From Proteus sp. FME41 (GTDB lineage Bacteria; Pseudomonadota; Gammaproteobacteria; Enterobacterales; Enterobacteriaceae), in contig NZ_JABUYL010000015.1 in NCBI RefSeq assembly GCF_014897315.1, positions 33,460 to 97,459 of the forward strand: a stretch of 64,000 nt of DNA, given 5' to 3'. The notes under the pieces were generated by a model that saw only the letters and a program-made list of their open reading frames with translations, was not told where the DNA came from and made no database searches. Each line of letters begins with the position of its first letter. Position 1 is the first letter of the stretch. Of the stretch, positions 52,317 through 63,159 are shown one piece after another. The position numbers and the translations under genes were made by a program.

Positions 52317-54016
52317 AAACGATCTCACGTCAAGCTTATGCAGATATGTTTGGGCCAACAACAGGCGATCGTCTGCGATTAGCAGATACTGAGCTTTTTC
52401 TGGAAATTGAAAAAGATTTCACTACTTATGGTGAAGAAGTCAAATTTGGTGGTGGTAAAGTTATTCGAGATGGCATGGGGCAAAGCCAAGTGGTGAATGC
52501 TGAGTGTGTTGATGTGCTTATCACTAACGCCATTATTTTAGACCACTGGGGAATTGTCAAAGCGGATATCGGTATTAAGGATGGCCGTATTGTCGGTATT
52601 GGTAAAGCGGGTAATCCGGATATCCAGCCTAATGTGGATATTGTGGTCGGGCCTGCAACAGAAGTTGTTGCAGGTGAAGGTAAAATTGTGACTGCGGGTG
52701 GCGTTGATACTCATATTCACTTTATTTGCCCTCAACAAGCTGAAGAAGGTTTAGTTTCAGGTGTTACCACGTTTATTGGCGGCGGAACGGGTCCTGTTGC
52801 TGGAACAAATGCAACTACCGTGACTCCCGGCATTTGGAATATGCACCGCATGTTAGAGGCTGTTGATGAGTTACCCATTAATGTGGGTTTATTTGGTAAA
52901 GGGTGTGTCAGCAAACCCGAAGCGATCCGTGAACAAATCGAAGCGGGTGCTATCGGTCTAAAAATTCATGAAGACTGGGGCGCAACCCCAATGGCGATTC
53001 ACAATTGCCTTAATGTCGCAGATGAAATGGACGTGCAAGTTGCTATTCACTCTGACACCTTGAATGAAGGTGGTTTTTATGAAGAAACAGTGAAAGCCAT
53101 TGCGGGGCGTGTGATCCACGTTTTCCATACTGAAGGCGCTGGTGGTGGGCATGCACCTGATGTCATTAAATCGGTTGGTGAACCCAATATTCTGCCTGCC
53201 TCAACCAATCCAACTATGCCTTACACCATTAATACGGTAGATGAGCATCTTGATATGTTGATGGTTTGCCATCACCTTGATCCTTCTATTCCTGAAGACG
53301 TGGCTTTTGCTGAATCTCGTATTCGTCGTGAAACCATTGCTGCGGAAGATATCTTACATGATATGGGCGCGATTTCTGTTATGTCGTCAGACTCACAGGC
53401 AATGGGACGCGTAGGTGAAGTTATTCTTCGTACTTGGCAATGTGCGCACAAAATGAAATTGCAGCGCGGCATATTAGAAGGTGATACCGCTGAAAGTGAT
53501 AACCATCGTATTAAACGTTATGTGGCGAAATACACTATCAATCCTGCTTTAGCCCACGGTATTGCACACGAAGTCGGTTCTATTGAGAAAGGTAAATTAG
53601 CGGATCTGGTTTTATGGGATCCGGCTTTCTTTGGGGTGAAGCCAGCGCTGATCATGAAAGGTGGAATGGTTGCTTATGCGCCAATGGGCGACATTAACGC
53701 GGCTATTCCCACACCTCAGCCTGTGCATTATCGCCCAATGTATGCCTGTTTAGGTAAAGCAAAATACCAAACATCGATGATATTTATGTCGAAAGCGGGC
53801 ATTGAAGCCGGTGTGCCTGAAACGCTGGGCTTAAAGAGCTTAATTGGTCGTGTTCAAGGTTGTCGTAGCGTCACAAAAGCATCGATGATCCACAATAGTT
53901 ATGTGCCTCATATTGAGCTTGATCCACAAACGTATATTGTCAAAGCTGATGGCGTGCCATTAGTGTGTGAACCTGCGACACAATTACCGATGGCACAACG
54001 CTATTTCCTCTTTTGA
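52313..54016 (+). CDS. ureC: Urease alpha (catalytic) subunit UreC
   Basis: 567 residues, numbering identical to Klebsiella UreC. The two-nickel site is complete: H134, H136, carbamylated K217 (GLKIHEDWG), H246, H272 and D360. The mobile-flap residues C319 and H320 (MVCHHLDP) are also present. It hydrolyses urea to ammonia and carbamate in the cytoplasm; in Proteus this drives alkalinisation and stone formation. Confidence 0.99.
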   Translation: MKTISRQAYADMFGPTTGDRLRLADTELFLEIEKDFTTYGEEVKFGGGKVIRDGMGQSQVVNAECVDVLITNAIILDHWGIVKADIGIKDGRIVGIGKAGNPDIQPNVDIVVGPATEVVAGEGKIVTAGGVDTHIHFICPQQAEEGLVSGVTTFIGGGTGPVAGTNATTVTPGIWNMHRMLEAVDELPINVGLFGKGCVSKPEAIREQIEAGAIGLKIHEDWGATPMAIHNCLNVADEMDVQVAIHSDTLNEGGFYEETVKAIAGRVIHVFHTEGAGGGHAPDVIKSVGEPNILPASTNPTMPYTINTVDEHLDMLMVCHHLDPSIPEDVAFAESRIRRETIAAEDILHDMGAISVMSSDSQAMGRVGEVILRTWQCAHKMKLQRGILEGDTAESDNHRIKRYVAKYTINPALAHGIAHEVGSIEKGKLADLVLWDPAFFGVKPALIMKGGMVAYAPMGDINAAIPTPQPVHYRPMYACLGKAKYQTSMIFMSKAGIEAGVPETLGLKSLIGRVQGCRSVTKASMIHNSYVPHIELDPQTYIVKADGVPLVCEPATQLPMAQRYFLF

Positions 54017-54041
54017 TCCATGTTTACCGAGAAAGTAGAGA

Positions 54042-54557
54042 ATGAAAAGATTTACTCAAATTATAGATAAAGAGAAAGCGCTTGAAATAGCAATGTCAGA
54101 AAAACAAGCCCTTACCTTATGTTTAACCATGGATGAAAGAACCAAAAGCCGCTTAAAAGTCACATTAAGTGATGGGCAAGAGGCGGGACTTTTTTTACCT
54201 CGTGGCACCGTGTTAAAAGAAGGTGATATTTTACTGTCAGAAGATAATACGCTAGTCACAATTGAAGCTGCAAAAGAGCAAGTTTCTACAGTGTATAGCG
54301 AAGATCCTTTGTTATTAGCTCGCGTGTGTTACCACTTGGGTAATCGCCATGTTCCATTGCAAATCGAAGCGGGTTGGTGTCGCTATTTTCATGATCATGT
54401 TTTAGATGATATGGCGAGAGGCCTAGGTGCAAATGTAGTTATCGGGTTAGAGAAATATCAGCCTGAGCCAGGCGCTTATGGGGGATCGTCAGGGGGGCAT
54501 CATCACCATCATGATCATGACGATCACCATCACCATCATCACTCATTATCTGATTAA
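54042..54557 (+). CDS. ureE: Urease nickel metallochaperone UreE
   Basis: 171 residues. Peptide-binding N-terminal domain, metal-binding C-terminal domain with H103-type surface site (GNRHVPLQIEAGWCRYFHDHVLDDM), and a tail (153-167) with 12 His among 15 residues, a nickel store. It begins 25 bp after ureC. Confidence 0.97.
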   Translation: MKRFTQIIDKEKALEIAMSEKQALTLCLTMDERTKSRLKVTLSDGQEAGLFLPRGTVLKEGDILLSEDNTLVTIEAAKEQVSTVYSEDPLLLARVCYHLGNRHVPLQIEAGWCRYFHDHVLDDMARGLGANVVIGLEKYQPEPGAYGGSSGGHHHHHDHDDHHHHHHSLSD

Positions 54558-54569
54558 AGGAGCCTATTG

Positions 54570-55235
54570 ATGCTTGCAGATCTACGCTTATATCAATTAG
54601 TCAGTCCTTCTTTACCAGTAGGATCGTTTACTTACTCTCAAGGGTTGGAGTGGGCGATTGAAAAAGGGTGGGTTTGTTGTCCTCAAACATTAACGGATTG
54701 GCTAAGTACCCAAATGATGGGCACGTTAGCAACGTTAGAGCTTCCTATATTACGGCGATTACAAGAAAGTTTGGCACAAGTAAAAATGAGTGAAGTGAAG
54801 TACTGGTGTGATTTTATTGTCGCAAGTCGTGAAACGAAAGAGTTAAGACAAGAAGAACGCCAACGAGGAATTGCTTTCGCTCGTTTACTCCCTCAGTTAG
54901 GTATTGAGTTAGATGAAACTTTACAAGTGTGTGTAAAACAGACTCAGCTTATGGCATTTGCATTAGCGGCGGTGAAATGGGGAATTTCCTCTGAAAAACT
55001 GTGTTGTGCTTATGCTTGGGGTTGGCTTGAAAATACGGTGATGTCAGGGGTAAAGATAATTCCTTTGGGGCAAAGTGCAGGACAAAAAATATTGTTTACA
55101 TTAGCGGAGCAGATCCCCGCAATTGTTGAGCAATCAGCACATTGGCCAACGGATGATATTGGGAGTTTTACACCTGCACAAATCATTGCCAGTAGTCGCC
55201 ATGAAACACAATACACTCGACTTTTTCGTTCATGA
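54570..55235 (+). CDS. ureF: Urease accessory protein UreF
   Basis: 221 residues, all-helical UreF family with the [18 protein letters not shown] motif near the start. It bridges UreD-bound urease and the UreG GTPase and acts as a fidelity factor. The ATG at 54570 has AAAGGAG seven bases upstream; a TTG one codon earlier is in frame. Confidence 0.96.
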   Translation: MLADLRLYQLVSPSLPVGSFTYSQGLEWAIEKGWVCCPQTLTDWLSTQMMGTLATLELPILRRLQESLAQVKMSEVKYWCDFIVASRETKELRQEERQRGIAFARLLPQLGIELDETLQVCVKQTQLMAFALAAVKWGISSEKLCCAYAWGWLENTVMSGVKIIPLGQSAGQKILFTLAEQIPAIVEQSAHWPTDDIGSFTPAQIIASSRHETQYTRLFRS

Positions 55236-55244
55236 GAAATCTAT

Positions 55245-55862
55245 ATGCAAGAATATAATCAACCACTCCGTATTGGTGTTGGTGGCCCTGTTGGATCAGG
55301 AAAAACGGCACTGTTAGAAGTTCTTTGTAAAGCAATGCGCGACACCTATGAAATCGCGGTTGTGACTAATGATATTTATACTCAAGAAGATGCCAAGATC
55401 TTAACGCGTGCTGAGGCATTAGATGCGGATCGTATTATTGGTGTTGAAACGGGCGGTTGTCCTCATACTGCTATTCGTGAAGATGCATCAATGAACCTTG
55501 CCGCGGTTGAAGAATTAGCAATGCGCCACAAAAATCTTGATATCGTTTTTGTGGAAAGTGGTGGTGATAACTTAAGTGCGACATTTAGCCCAGAGCTTGC
55601 TGATTTAACCATTTATGTGATTGATGTGGCTGAAGGGGAAAAAATTCCACGTAAAGGTGGTCCCGGTATTACACACTCAGATCTATTAGTCATTAATAAA
55701 ATCGATCTGGCACCTTATGTTGGCGCATCATTAGAAGTGATGGAAGCAGACACAGCAAGAATGCGTCCAGTAAAACCTTATGTTTTCACAAACTTAAAAG
55801 AAAAGGTGGGTTTAGAAACCATTATCGATTTTATCATTGATAAAGGCATGCTAAGACGCTAA
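55245..55862 (+). CDS. ureG: Urease accessory GTPase UreG
   Basis: 205 residues. P-loop GPVGSGKT (14-21), nickel-binding CPH motif ([13 protein letters not shown]), and [13 protein letters not shown] base-specificity loop. GTP-dependent nickel delivery to urease. Last gene of the operon. Confidence 0.98.
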   Translation: MQEYNQPLRIGVGGPVGSGKTALLEVLCKAMRDTYEIAVVTNDIYTQEDAKILTRAEALDADRIIGVETGGCPHTAIREDASMNLAAVEELAMRHKNLDIVFVESGGDNLSATFSPELADLTIYVIDVAEGEKIPRKGGPGITHSDLLVINKIDLAPYVGASLEVMEADTARMRPVKPYVFTNLKEKVGLETIIDFIIDKGMLRR

Positions 55863-55893
55863 CAGTTTGTTTTAATAAAGGTATGGGATAAAC

Positions 55894-55934
55894 TGACAGT
55901 ATCGGTCATTTAGTCATAAAGACAGATACTGTCA
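55894..55934. repeat. Inverted repeat between ureG and dolP
   Basis: TGACAGTATC / GATACTGTCA, perfect 10-bp arms with a 21-base loop, between convergent genes. Without a T run; probably the shared 3'-end structure. Confidence 0.55.
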
Positions 55935-55966
55935 GGATAATACAGATATGATATCAACGTGTGAGA

Positions 55967-56545
55967 TTAATTAAGATAAGTAAATGCCGTTGTAACTTTA
56001 ACTACACCTTTGGTTTCACTGGCAATTTTCGCAACCGCGGCCCCTTCTTGGCGAGTCAAAATACCAAATAAGAACACTTCACCATTTTCAGTGATCACTT
56101 TGACAGAAGATGATTTTACGGAATCACTGCCTAAAATTTGTGAGCGTACTTTGGTTGTTAGCCATGTATCTGAAGATGCGGTGCCTAATGTTACTGGCTC
56201 ACCTTGACGCACTTCGTTGTAGACGTTATTCACCCCTTCAACTTTACTGGCGACTTGTTTTGCTGTATTGGCAACGGACATATCAGGGCTTTGACCAGTT
56301 AACAAGATATTGCCTTGATACGCGGTAGCCACAATCCGTGAATTACTTTTTTTGACTTGTTCGTTTTTGTTTAGAGCACCAGAAACTCGTGCTTCCAATG
56401 TACCATCATCAACTTGTTGCCCTAATGAGCGAGGATCGGTTGCGGTCTTGCCTGCCACTGCAGCAGTACCAACAACGGCGGCGCCGATACAACCTTGCAG
56501 TAAAAGTGCAGAACACAGCACTGCGGCGATAGGAAGCAATTTCAT
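55967..56545 (-). CDS. dolP: Outer-membrane BON-domain lipoprotein DolP
   Basis: 192 residues. Lipobox LLLQGC (Cys19) and two BON domains (about 47-115 and 125-190), matching DolP/YraP. DolP binds anionic phospholipid at division sites and supports outer-membrane integrity and BAM function. It lies 9 bp after diaA in the lpoA-yraN-diaA-dolP order. Confidence 0.95.
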   Translation of the reverse strand: MKLLPIAAVLCSALLLQGCIGAAVVGTAAVAGKTATDPRSLGQQVDDGTLEARVSGALNKNEQVKKSNSRIVATAYQGNILLTGQSPDMSVANTAKQVASKVEGVNNVYNEVRQGEPVTLGTASSDTWLTTKVRSQILGSDSVKSSSVKVITENGEVFLFGILTRQEGAAVAKIASETKGVVKVTTAFTYLN

Positions 56546-56554
56546 AGTAACTCC

Positions 56555-57145
56555 TTAGTCATCCTGATGTGGGAATAATGTATTATCAATTAAATCGCAG
56601 AGGCAATTGACCGTTAGCATCTGAACTTCCTGTATTCTGACGGTACGTTGAGAGGGGATACGGATCTCAACATCTTGTGGGCCTAATAATCCAGCAAGTT
56701 CTCCGCCATCATAGCCCGTGAGCGCAACAATGGTCATATCTCGTGTAACAGCGGCTTCAACGGCTTTTATAATGCTTCTGCTGTTACCATGTGTCGAAAT
56801 GGCGAGTAGTACATCTCCAGCTTGTCCTAATGCACGCACTTGTTTAGCATAGATTTCATCGTGCTGCTGATTCCCCATAATTGCAGTCATCACAACGCTA
56901 TCTGTGTTTAACGATAATGCAGGCAAGCTTGGGCGCTCAGTTTCAAAACGATGGATCATGCTGGCGGCAAATCGTTGAGCCGTTGCGGCTGAGCTACCGT
57001 TTCCACAGCTTAATATTTTATGTCCGTTTAACAAAGATTGAACCATCATCATGGCGGCTCGGGAAATGGCATCGGGTAATGCTTCTGCTGCCGCAATTTG
57101 AGTTTGGATACTCTCTGTAAAGCAGACTTTGATTCTATCAAGCAC
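56555..57145 (-). CDS. diaA: DnaA initiator-associating protein DiaA (SIS domain)
   Basis: 196 residues, SIS fold with [24 protein letters not shown] and [10 protein letters not shown]. It is close to GmhA sequence isomerases, but the yraN-diaA-dolP context identifies DiaA, which tetramerises and promotes DnaA assembly at oriC. Confidence 0.93.
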   Translation of the reverse strand: MLDRIKVCFTESIQTQIAAAEALPDAISRAAMMMVQSLLNGHKILSCGNGSSAATAQRFAASMIHRFETERPSLPALSLNTDSVVMTAIMGNQQHDEIYAKQVRALGQAGDVLLAISTHGNSRSIIKAVEAAVTRDMTIVALTGYDGGELAGLLGPQDVEIRIPSQRTVRIQEVQMLTVNCLCDLIDNTLFPHQDD

Positions 57146-57167
57146 GTTAAGACCTATATAATCTAAT

Positions 57168-57545
57168 TTAACGAATAAATTCCGTATAATCGAGAATGTT
57201 TTTTAACCATACTAACTGGCGTTGATTAAATGCACAAATATCAAAGCGACAGTCTGATGTCTCGATACTTTCTTGGCGTTGTGCTAACCAGCACTTTGCA
57301 GCACGCCATAGACGACGTCGTTTTGGGTAGGTAATAGAGCTTATCGCATCACCAAATAGGGCACTACGCCTAAAACGAACCTCAACAAATACCCATGTCT
57401 TGTTTTCCTGCATAATAAGATCAATTTCTCCGCAGGGATATCGGACATTACGCTCAATTAATACTAATCCTTGTTGGTATAAATATTTTAGCGCTTTTTG
57501 CTCATAGTACAGCCCTATAAAGTAAGGGCTTTTAGAAAAAATCAT
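57168..57545 (-). CDS. yraN: UPF0102 nuclease-fold protein YraN
   Basis: 125 residues from the ATG at 57545 with AAGGA eight bases upstream (E. coli 131). It has the restriction-endonuclease-like core [22 protein letters not shown], in which Glu/Asp and E-x-R resemble the D-ExK active site. The frame is open upstream to 57620, but that extension does not look like the family. Cellular role unknown. Confidence 0.9.
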   Translation of the reverse strand: MIFSKSPYFIGLYYEQKALKYLYQQGLVLIERNVRYPCGEIDLIMQENKTWVFVEVRFRRSALFGDAISSITYPKRRRLWRAAKCWLAQRQESIETSDCRFDICAFNQRQLVWLKNILDYTEFIR

Positions 57546-57675
57546 CCATGATTTCCTTCTGTTATCAATGATAAATAAACCGCCTTTATTGAAGTGAATT
57601 CTTAATGGTTGGGTATCCAACTTTTAAGGAACGCTTCATTGACGGCGGTTTTTTGATATTCACTGACTGCGTATA

Positions 57676-59430
57676 TTACTGTGTTACAGGCTCAATTTTA
57701 CCTTGTTTAAATTGCATCCAAGGAAGTTGACGGTACACTGTACAGTTGTCTTCAACACGTAATGAACCTGAAATACCATTAAAACGTAATGTCCCTTTTG
57801 TGAGATCATTGTAATTGTTTGCTAGTGACCATGCATCAATTCCCATGGCATAAAGACGCATTAATGAGTAATCGTTCGCAAATTTGCTTGATGCTTTTTG
57901 CATTAGTGGCAAGTTAGCGCCTGTCATTAATGGAATATCACTAAATTGGATACCATCCATTTCCATACGGAAATCAGGGCCTGTTCCCCCTTGATTACTG
58001 CGTGAACTGACGTAGATAGGCGGACGTTTTTTCGTACTAATTGCCATATCAATCATAGGTTTGATTAAGGTTAATTCATCGCTGGTGGCAATGATATAAA
58101 CCGAATCAATAGCACCGCCCACTGACGGAATAGATTGAGTTTCTAATGGTAGAGGTGCGTTGGCGGTTGGTAAAACAGGTGTTCCTGTCATACGAATTCC
58201 CACACCACGATTAATTGATGCTTTTAAGCTGTCTAATGAGCTAAAGGTTTGTTGTAAAACAGTGCCGCCACCCGTACGTTGCCATTCATCAGCAAAAGTT
58301 TGCGCCATTCTTTGACCAAATTTATTATCTGGAACAAGAATTAATGGGTTGGATTTTTGTTGCTGGCGTAAATGCTGTGCGGCATTACGAGTTTCATCTT
58401 CTGGTGAAAGTGAAAAGAAGCAAACCGTTGTTGCAGAAGGAATCGCATCTAACTCATTTAATGCGAGTACAGGTAAGCCACTTTGAAGTTCAATGGTTTT
58501 CATGACTTCAGGTTTGAGTAATGGCCCTACAATTAAGCTAGCGCCGTCTTGTTGTACTTGTTTCAGCAAAACATCCATAGATTGGCTATTGGTATCATAA
58601 ACAATCACCTGACGTGCATTTTTAGCGACAGGATCTAAGCGCAGTGTAGTGTTACCTGAAAATGCAGAACTCTCTTTTTCTTTATCTTGAGTCGTTTCAG
58701 TTTTTTCAGTTGTTTCTTGTGCGGTATCCGTTGTCGGTGTTTCAGTATTTTTGATGCCTAATTCTTCTAAAATTGAAGCAAGGCTGTCATCATTTTTAGG
58801 CGGTTCTGGTTCAGGCATTGCTTGAGGTTGTGGTAAACCACTTTGCGCATCAAGGAAGCCTTGGCGAATGGCCTCTCCAAATACTTTGGCTTGCCCTGTT
58901 AAAGGTAACAATAATGCGATTTGGCTGCTTGCGCTGACAGAAGGTTGAGAAAGGCGTAATAATGATGCAGGGAGTGTTAACGCCGCAGGGTTACGAGGAT
59001 AGCGAGTTTGCCATTCTCTAACCGCTTTAGATAACTTATCCGCATCATCTTTGTTGTATTCATAGGTGTTGAGTAAGTCTAACCAACCTTGCAGGGTGTT
59101 TTCATCCGCTTTGATAACAGCGCTATTGCGTTGTTCTGGCGTGAGTTTTGTTAATGTGAGCCAGGTATCATCAATATTTTTCTGATGCAGTTCAGGATCA
59201 GTAATTAACGTTTCTAACCCAATATAGGCTCTGATCACGTCTAAAGACGCCAGCCCTTGAGCTTCATCAATCACTTTTTGAAATTGTTTCATCTCCATTT
59301 CTGCTTTTGCAGCGGGAGTGAGTGGTTGTTCTTGTTGCCCCGTCAGGGTACAACCTGACATAATCAACGCAGAGAGTATCGCAGTATAGGATAAACCTGT
59401 TTTAAAACGCACAAAAATTGAGGAAAGCAT
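57676..59430 (-). CDS. lpoA: Outer-membrane activator of PBP1A, LpoA
   Basis: 584 residues. Lipobox LIMSGC (Cys27), an N-terminal TPR-like helical part (about 28-170) and a C-terminal periplasmic-binding-protein-like domain. A low-complexity Thr/Glu/Pro linker at about 205-265 separates elements and accounts for much of the length difference from E. coli LpoA (678). LpoA reaches through peptidoglycan to stimulate PBP1A. It is divergent from rsmI, the universal arrangement. Confidence 0.95.
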   Translation of the reverse strand: MLSSIFVRFKTGLSYTAILSALIMSGCTLTGQQEQPLTPAAKAEMEMKQFQKVIDEAQGLASLDVIRAYIGLETLITDPELHQKNIDDTWLTLTKLTPEQRNSAVIKADENTLQGWLDLLNTYEYNKDDADKLSKAVREWQTRYPRNPAALTLPASLLRLSQPSVSASSQIALLLPLTGQAKVFGEAIRQGFLDAQSGLPQPQAMPEPEPPKNDDSLASILEELGIKNTETPTTDTAQETTEKTETTQDKEKESSAFSGNTTLRLDPVAKNARQVIVYDTNSQSMDVLLKQVQQDGASLIVGPLLKPEVMKTIELQSGLPVLALNELDAIPSATTVCFFSLSPEDETRNAAQHLRQQQKSNPLILVPDNKFGQRMAQTFADEWQRTGGGTVLQQTFSSLDSLKASINRGVGIRMTGTPVLPTANAPLPLETQSIPSVGGAIDSVYIIATSDELTLIKPMIDMAISTKKRPPIYVSSRSNQGGTGPDFRMEMDGIQFSDIPLMTGANLPLMQKASSKFANDYSLMRLYAMGIDAWSLANNYNDLTKGTLRFNGISGSLRVEDNCTVYRQLPWMQFKQGKIEPVTQ

Positions 59431-59491
59431 ACTGTACCCAGTGATGTTTTATAATTATGCTCAATTTCAAATCGGTCATTCGGAATAAACA

Positions 59492-60370
59492 ATGAATCAA
59501 CCTAATCGAGCAGCGGTAACGACATCCACACTGTACATAGTACCCACACCTATTGGTAATCTGGGCGATATCACCCAGCGGGCACTTGATGTGCTGTCTC
59601 ATGTCGATTTAATTGCTGCAGAAGATACCCGTCATACAGGGCTTCTATTACAGCACTTTGCCATTAACGCACGTTTGTTTGCGTTACATGATCATAATGA
59701 ACAGCAAAAAGCAGATCAATTAATTAGCAAATTACAACAGGGGCTAAGTATCGCATTAGTCTCTGATGCAGGTACACCATTAATTAACGATCCTGGCTAT
59801 CATTTAGTCAATCAATGCCGCAAAAATGGCATAAATGTCGTGCCATTACCTGGGGCTTGTGCCGCTATTACGGCACTTTCTGCCGCTGGACTTCCTTCTG
59901 ACCGTTTTTGTTATGAAGGTTTTTTACCAGCAAAAACAAAAAGTCGTCAGGATTGTTTGCGTGAATTATCAGAAGAGCCTCGTACTTTGATTTTTTATGA
60001 ATCAACGCATCGGTTGTTAGATAGTTTAGCTGATATGGTGACAGTTTGGGGGGAAGATCGCTATGTTGTATTAGCGAGAGAGCTCACAAAAACGTGGGAA
60101 ACTATTCAAGGTATGCCTGTAGGTGAATTACTTAAATGGGTACTTGAAGATGAAAATCGCCGTAAAGGTGAAATGGTGTTAATTGTTGAGGGTTATGAAA
60201 AGCCCGTTGATGACCATTTTGACCCCGAAGTGCTACGAACATTGGCGATTTTACAAAAAGAGTTACCGTTGAAAAAAGCGGCTGCAGTGACGGCTGAAAT
60301 TTACGGTGTGAAAAAAAACGCACTTTATAAACACGTTATTGAGCAAAATGGTGAAGCTCAAGACGAGTAA
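59492..60370 (+). CDS. rsmI: 16S rRNA C1402 2'-O-methyltransferase RsmI
   Basis: 292 residues (E. coli 286). Tetrapyrrole-methylase-type fold: [73 protein letters not shown]. It methylates the ribose of C1402 with SAM. Confidence 0.97.
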   Translation: MNQPNRAAVTTSTLYIVPTPIGNLGDITQRALDVLSHVDLIAAEDTRHTGLLLQHFAINARLFALHDHNEQQKADQLISKLQQGLSIALVSDAGTPLINDPGYHLVNQCRKNGINVVPLPGACAAITALSAAGLPSDRFCYEGFLPAKTKSRQDCLRELSEEPRTLIFYESTHRLLDSLADMVTVWGEDRYVVLARELTKTWETIQGMPVGELLKWVLEDENRRKGEMVLIVEGYEKPVDDHFDPEVLRTLAILQKELPLKKAAAVTAEIYGVKKNALYKHVIEQNGEAQDE

Positions 60371-60393
60371 AGTGATTTTTTAGCTTCTTTTGC

Positions 60394-60422
60394 TATACAT
60401 TTTCAATCAGAATCCCTATAAT
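60394..60422 (+). promoter_or_regulatory. rnpB promoter
   Basis: -10 TATAAT at 60417-60422 with a TATACA -35 at 60394-60399, 17-bp spacer. The first RNA base is 60431 by alignment with E. coli, about 9 bases after the -10. Confidence 0.75.
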
Positions 60423-60430
60423 CCGCACCC

Positions 60431-60804
<374 letters not shown>

Positions 60805-60809
60805 CATAA

Positions 60810-60846
60810 AAAACCCTCGATTCACATTGTGTTTCGAGGGTTTTCT
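60810..60846 (+). terminator. Terminator after rnpB
   Basis: AAAACCCTCGA / TCGAGGGTTTT perfect 11-bp stem with a 13-base loop followed by TC-rich sequence. Confidence 0.88.
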
Positions 60847-60872
60847 ACTTTTAGTCCATTCTAAACGTATTA

Positions 60873-61577
60873 TCACGAAATAATATCAATAAATAAGCCA
60901 CGAAAATCAGCCGAGCTTTTTAACGTGATGCTGTGGCTATCTTGAACAAAAGCCCCATCGCCACACTGAATTTGTCCATTCTCTTGTGTTGAGGTTTGCA
61001 AATAGGTGCTGCCTTTTATAGATTGCAGGTAACCTTTTTGTCCTTTTAATGGCAGTGTAATTTCATCGCCAGCATGCAAATGAATATGATAGAGCCAAAT
61101 AGTTTGCCTTAACATTAACGAACCATCATCACCCGTAGGTGAAGCTAATAATTGATATTTTAAATTTTCATCTAATATCAATTTTTGTGAAGCTAAACTT
61201 TCTTGTTGTGGACACGCATTTAGCCACAACTGGATACGGGTTAATGGTGTATCTGGACTGCTATTTTTCTCAATATAGGTTTCGGTATTATGGGGTGAAA
61301 TAAGTAAGCACTCATTTTCTTTTGCTGTGACTGTTCGTCCCATATTATCAAGGTATGTTGCTTCCCCTTGCAGAATAAGATTAACCACATCAACGTGAGG
61401 ATAAGTCTTTGCTTTAAATTCTGAATTTGGGGCAAGCACTTCTTGGTTAAGAACTCTTAGCGTGCCATAGTCTAAAAAATGAGGGTCAAAATAGTGGCCA
61501 AAGGAAAATGTGTAGCGAGCTTGTAGCCAACCATAATCCGCTTTACCACACTGTTGTGCTGTTCTGTATTTTATCAT
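60873..61577 (-). CDS. yhaK: Pirin-like bicupin YhaK
   Basis: 234 residues matching E. coli YhaK throughout (CGKADYGWLQARYTFSFGHYFDP, RVLNQEVLAP, LTRIQLWLNACPQ). The usual pirin metal ligands are missing: the HxH site reads TYPHVD and the second His region is PHNTETY. C122, the redox-reactive Cys described for YhaK, is kept. I start at the ATG 61577 (MIKYRTAQQCG); the frame extends to 61616. Divergent from yhaJ, as in E. coli. Confidence 0.92.
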   Translation of the reverse strand: MIKYRTAQQCGKADYGWLQARYTFSFGHYFDPHFLDYGTLRVLNQEVLAPNSEFKAKTYPHVDVVNLILQGEATYLDNMGRTVTAKENECLLISPHNTETYIEKNSSPDTPLTRIQLWLNACPQQESLASQKLILDENLKYQLLASPTGDDGSLMLRQTIWLYHIHLHAGDEITLPLKGQKGYLQSIKGSTYLQTSTQENGQIQCGDGAFVQDSHSITLKSSADFRGLFIDIIS

Positions 61578-61690
61578 GGCGGTATTTTTCGAGTAGATTA
61601 TCAATATATTTATCATAGAGGTATGGACTGTCTATTGTTAGCAAGTTAATCTGGTGCCTATAATCAAATTATTTGATAGAGATAAGTATA

Positions 61691-62593
61691 ATGAGTAAAG
61701 ACAAAGCCATTACGTTGGAATCTTTACGAGTGATGGATGCCATTGATCGTAGAGGAAGTTTTGCAGCAGCGGCTGATGAACTAAACCGAGTTCCATCGGC
61801 ACTCAGTTATACCATGCAAAAATTAGAAGAAGATTTAGATGTCGTCCTTTTTGACCGTTCTGGTCATAGAACAAAATTTACCAATGTCGGCAGAATGCTT
61901 CTTGATAGAGGGCGTATACTGCTTGAAGCGGCTGATAAACTAACGTCAGATGCTGAAGCCTTAGCAAGAGGTTGGGAGCCACATATCACCATCGTTTGTG
62001 AAGCACTGACCCCTGCATCTCGGCTCTTTCCGTTGGTCGATAAATTAGCTGAAAAATCCAATACGCAACTCTCTTTAGTAACAGAAGTCTTAGCGGGCGC
62101 TTGGGAAAGCTTAGAAAGCGGTAAATGTGATATTGTGATTTCACCGGATATGCATTTTCGTACCTCGTCTGAAATCAACTTTCGTCCTTTATACAATACC
62201 ACTAGCGTTTACGTTGCCAGCCCAGATCACCCAATTCATAACGAACCAGAGCCATTAGCAGAAGAAACTCGCTTAAAATATCGGGGTATCGCGATTGCAG
62301 ATACAGCAAGAGAACGCCCTGTATTGACAGTATTGCTGTTAGATAAACAGCGCCGTTTGACGGTCAGTTCTATTGAAGATAAACGCCGAGCATTAATTGC
62401 AGGTTTAGGTGTGGCGACAATGCCGATTGATTTAATTGAAGATGATATTAAAGAAGGGCGATTACGTGTTGTTGGCCCTGAATATCACCATGAAAATAAT
62501 ATTATTATGGCATGGCGCAGAGATAGCATGGGCGAAGCTAAATCGTGGTGTCTACGCGAGATCCCAAAACTCTTTGCAAACAATAAAAAGTAG
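61691..62593 (+). CDS. yhaJ: LysR-type regulator YhaJ
   Basis: 300 residues. N-terminal winged HTH (about 6-65: LESLRVMDAIDRRGSFAAAADELNRVPSALSYTMQKLEEDL) and a C-terminal ligand-binding domain ending AWRRDSMGEAKSWCLREIPKLF, as in E. coli YhaJ. In E. coli YhaJ activates yqjF and responds to aromatic nitro-compound products, and in pathogens it affects virulence genes. It likely controls the divergent yhaK through the 113-bp spacer. Confidence 0.93.
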   Translation: MSKDKAITLESLRVMDAIDRRGSFAAAADELNRVPSALSYTMQKLEEDLDVVLFDRSGHRTKFTNVGRMLLDRGRILLEAADKLTSDAEALARGWEPHITIVCEALTPASRLFPLVDKLAEKSNTQLSLVTEVLAGAWESLESGKCDIVISPDMHFRTSSEINFRPLYNTTSVYVASPDHPIHNEPEPLAEETRLKYRGIAIADTARERPVLTVLLLDKQRRLTVSSIEDKRRALIAGLGVATMPIDLIEDDIKEGRLRVVGPEYHHENNIIMAWRRDSMGEAKSWCLREIPKLFANNKK

Positions 62594-62649
62594 TTTTTGT
62601 ACTTAATAATGTTTCTGTTTTAGATATCGATAAAAATAGAGATGCTAAT

Positions 62650-62673
62650 ATTAGGCGGAAGTCTCCGCCTAAT
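62650..62673. terminator. Hairpin between yhaJ and the PAAR gene
   Basis: ATTAGGCGGA / TCCGCCTAAT perfect stem with a 4-base loop between convergent genes; only A/T-mixed flanks, so modest terminator quality in either direction. Confidence 0.65.
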
Positions 62674-62683
62674 TAAAAACGGA

Positions 62684-62953
62684 TCACTCCACTGCCACTA
62701 ATACACAACCCTTTAAACAACCGCATTGCACTTTATGCCCTTCTAATGCGACAGGGATATTGTTTATTTTCATCATAGTATCTCCCTCAATAATTTTACC
62801 TTTTTGCTGACAAGCAGGGCAATAGACTTCATAGCCTAAGCAGGCAATTTCATGTGTTTGCTTTGCTAATAAAGAACCGCTTAATACGGTTCCTTTAGTA
62901 TTGGTGGTATCATTTTTTAAAATGATTTTTCGTCCTTGGATTGAGCTACGCAT
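62684..62953 (-). CDS. PAAR-repeat protein (type VI secretion spike tip)
   Basis: 89 residues made only of a PAAR fold: IILKNDTTNTKGTVLSG, then YCPACQQKGKIIEGD, INNIPVALEGHKVQCGC, with Cys/His ligands (C43-C46, H73, C77, C79 region) for the zinc at the cone tip. Such proteins cap VgrG and carry effectors. It has no effector extension, so it would work with the effector encoded upstream on the same strand. It has a normal ATG but a weak ribosome site. Confidence 0.82.
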   Translation of the reverse strand: MRSSIQGRKIILKNDTTNTKGTVLSGSLLAKQTHEIACLGYEVYCPACQQKGKIIEGDTMMKINNIPVALEGHKVQCGCLKGCVLVAVE

Positions 62954-62977
62954 TTTTTCTATTTTTAATTTTAAAAA

Positions 62978-63088
62978 TTATTCTTTAATTAAGGAAAGTA
63001 ATTTTTTATAATCTGGCTTTCCATCATATTCATCTGTTGTTTTCATAAAAACTTTCAAATCTACTATGCAAATTATCGAGAAAAACAT
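62978..63088 (-). pseudogene. Short open frame, possible 3' remnant of an immunity-type gene
   Basis: A 36-codon frame (MFFSIICIVDLKVF, then MKTTDEYDGKPDYKKLLSLIKE) ends 24 bp before the PAAR gene. Composition and the charged end look like the tail of a real protein. An in-frame TGA at 63101-63103 blocks it upstream. It could be a tiny gene or the leftover C terminus of a decayed toxin/immunity gene; I do not recognise the family. Confidence 0.35.
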
Positions 63089-63159
63089 TATGATTAGGTT
63101 TCACTAATAAAAAATTATTAATACAAAAAATCAGATGCTAATATAGTATTTTTACAAAG

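Noticed and set aside
57577..57651. AAACCGCC / GGCGGTTTTTT inverted repeat between lpoA and yraN
   Set aside because: Long loop and the T run lies on the plus strand, opposite to transcription here; kept only as a weak remark.
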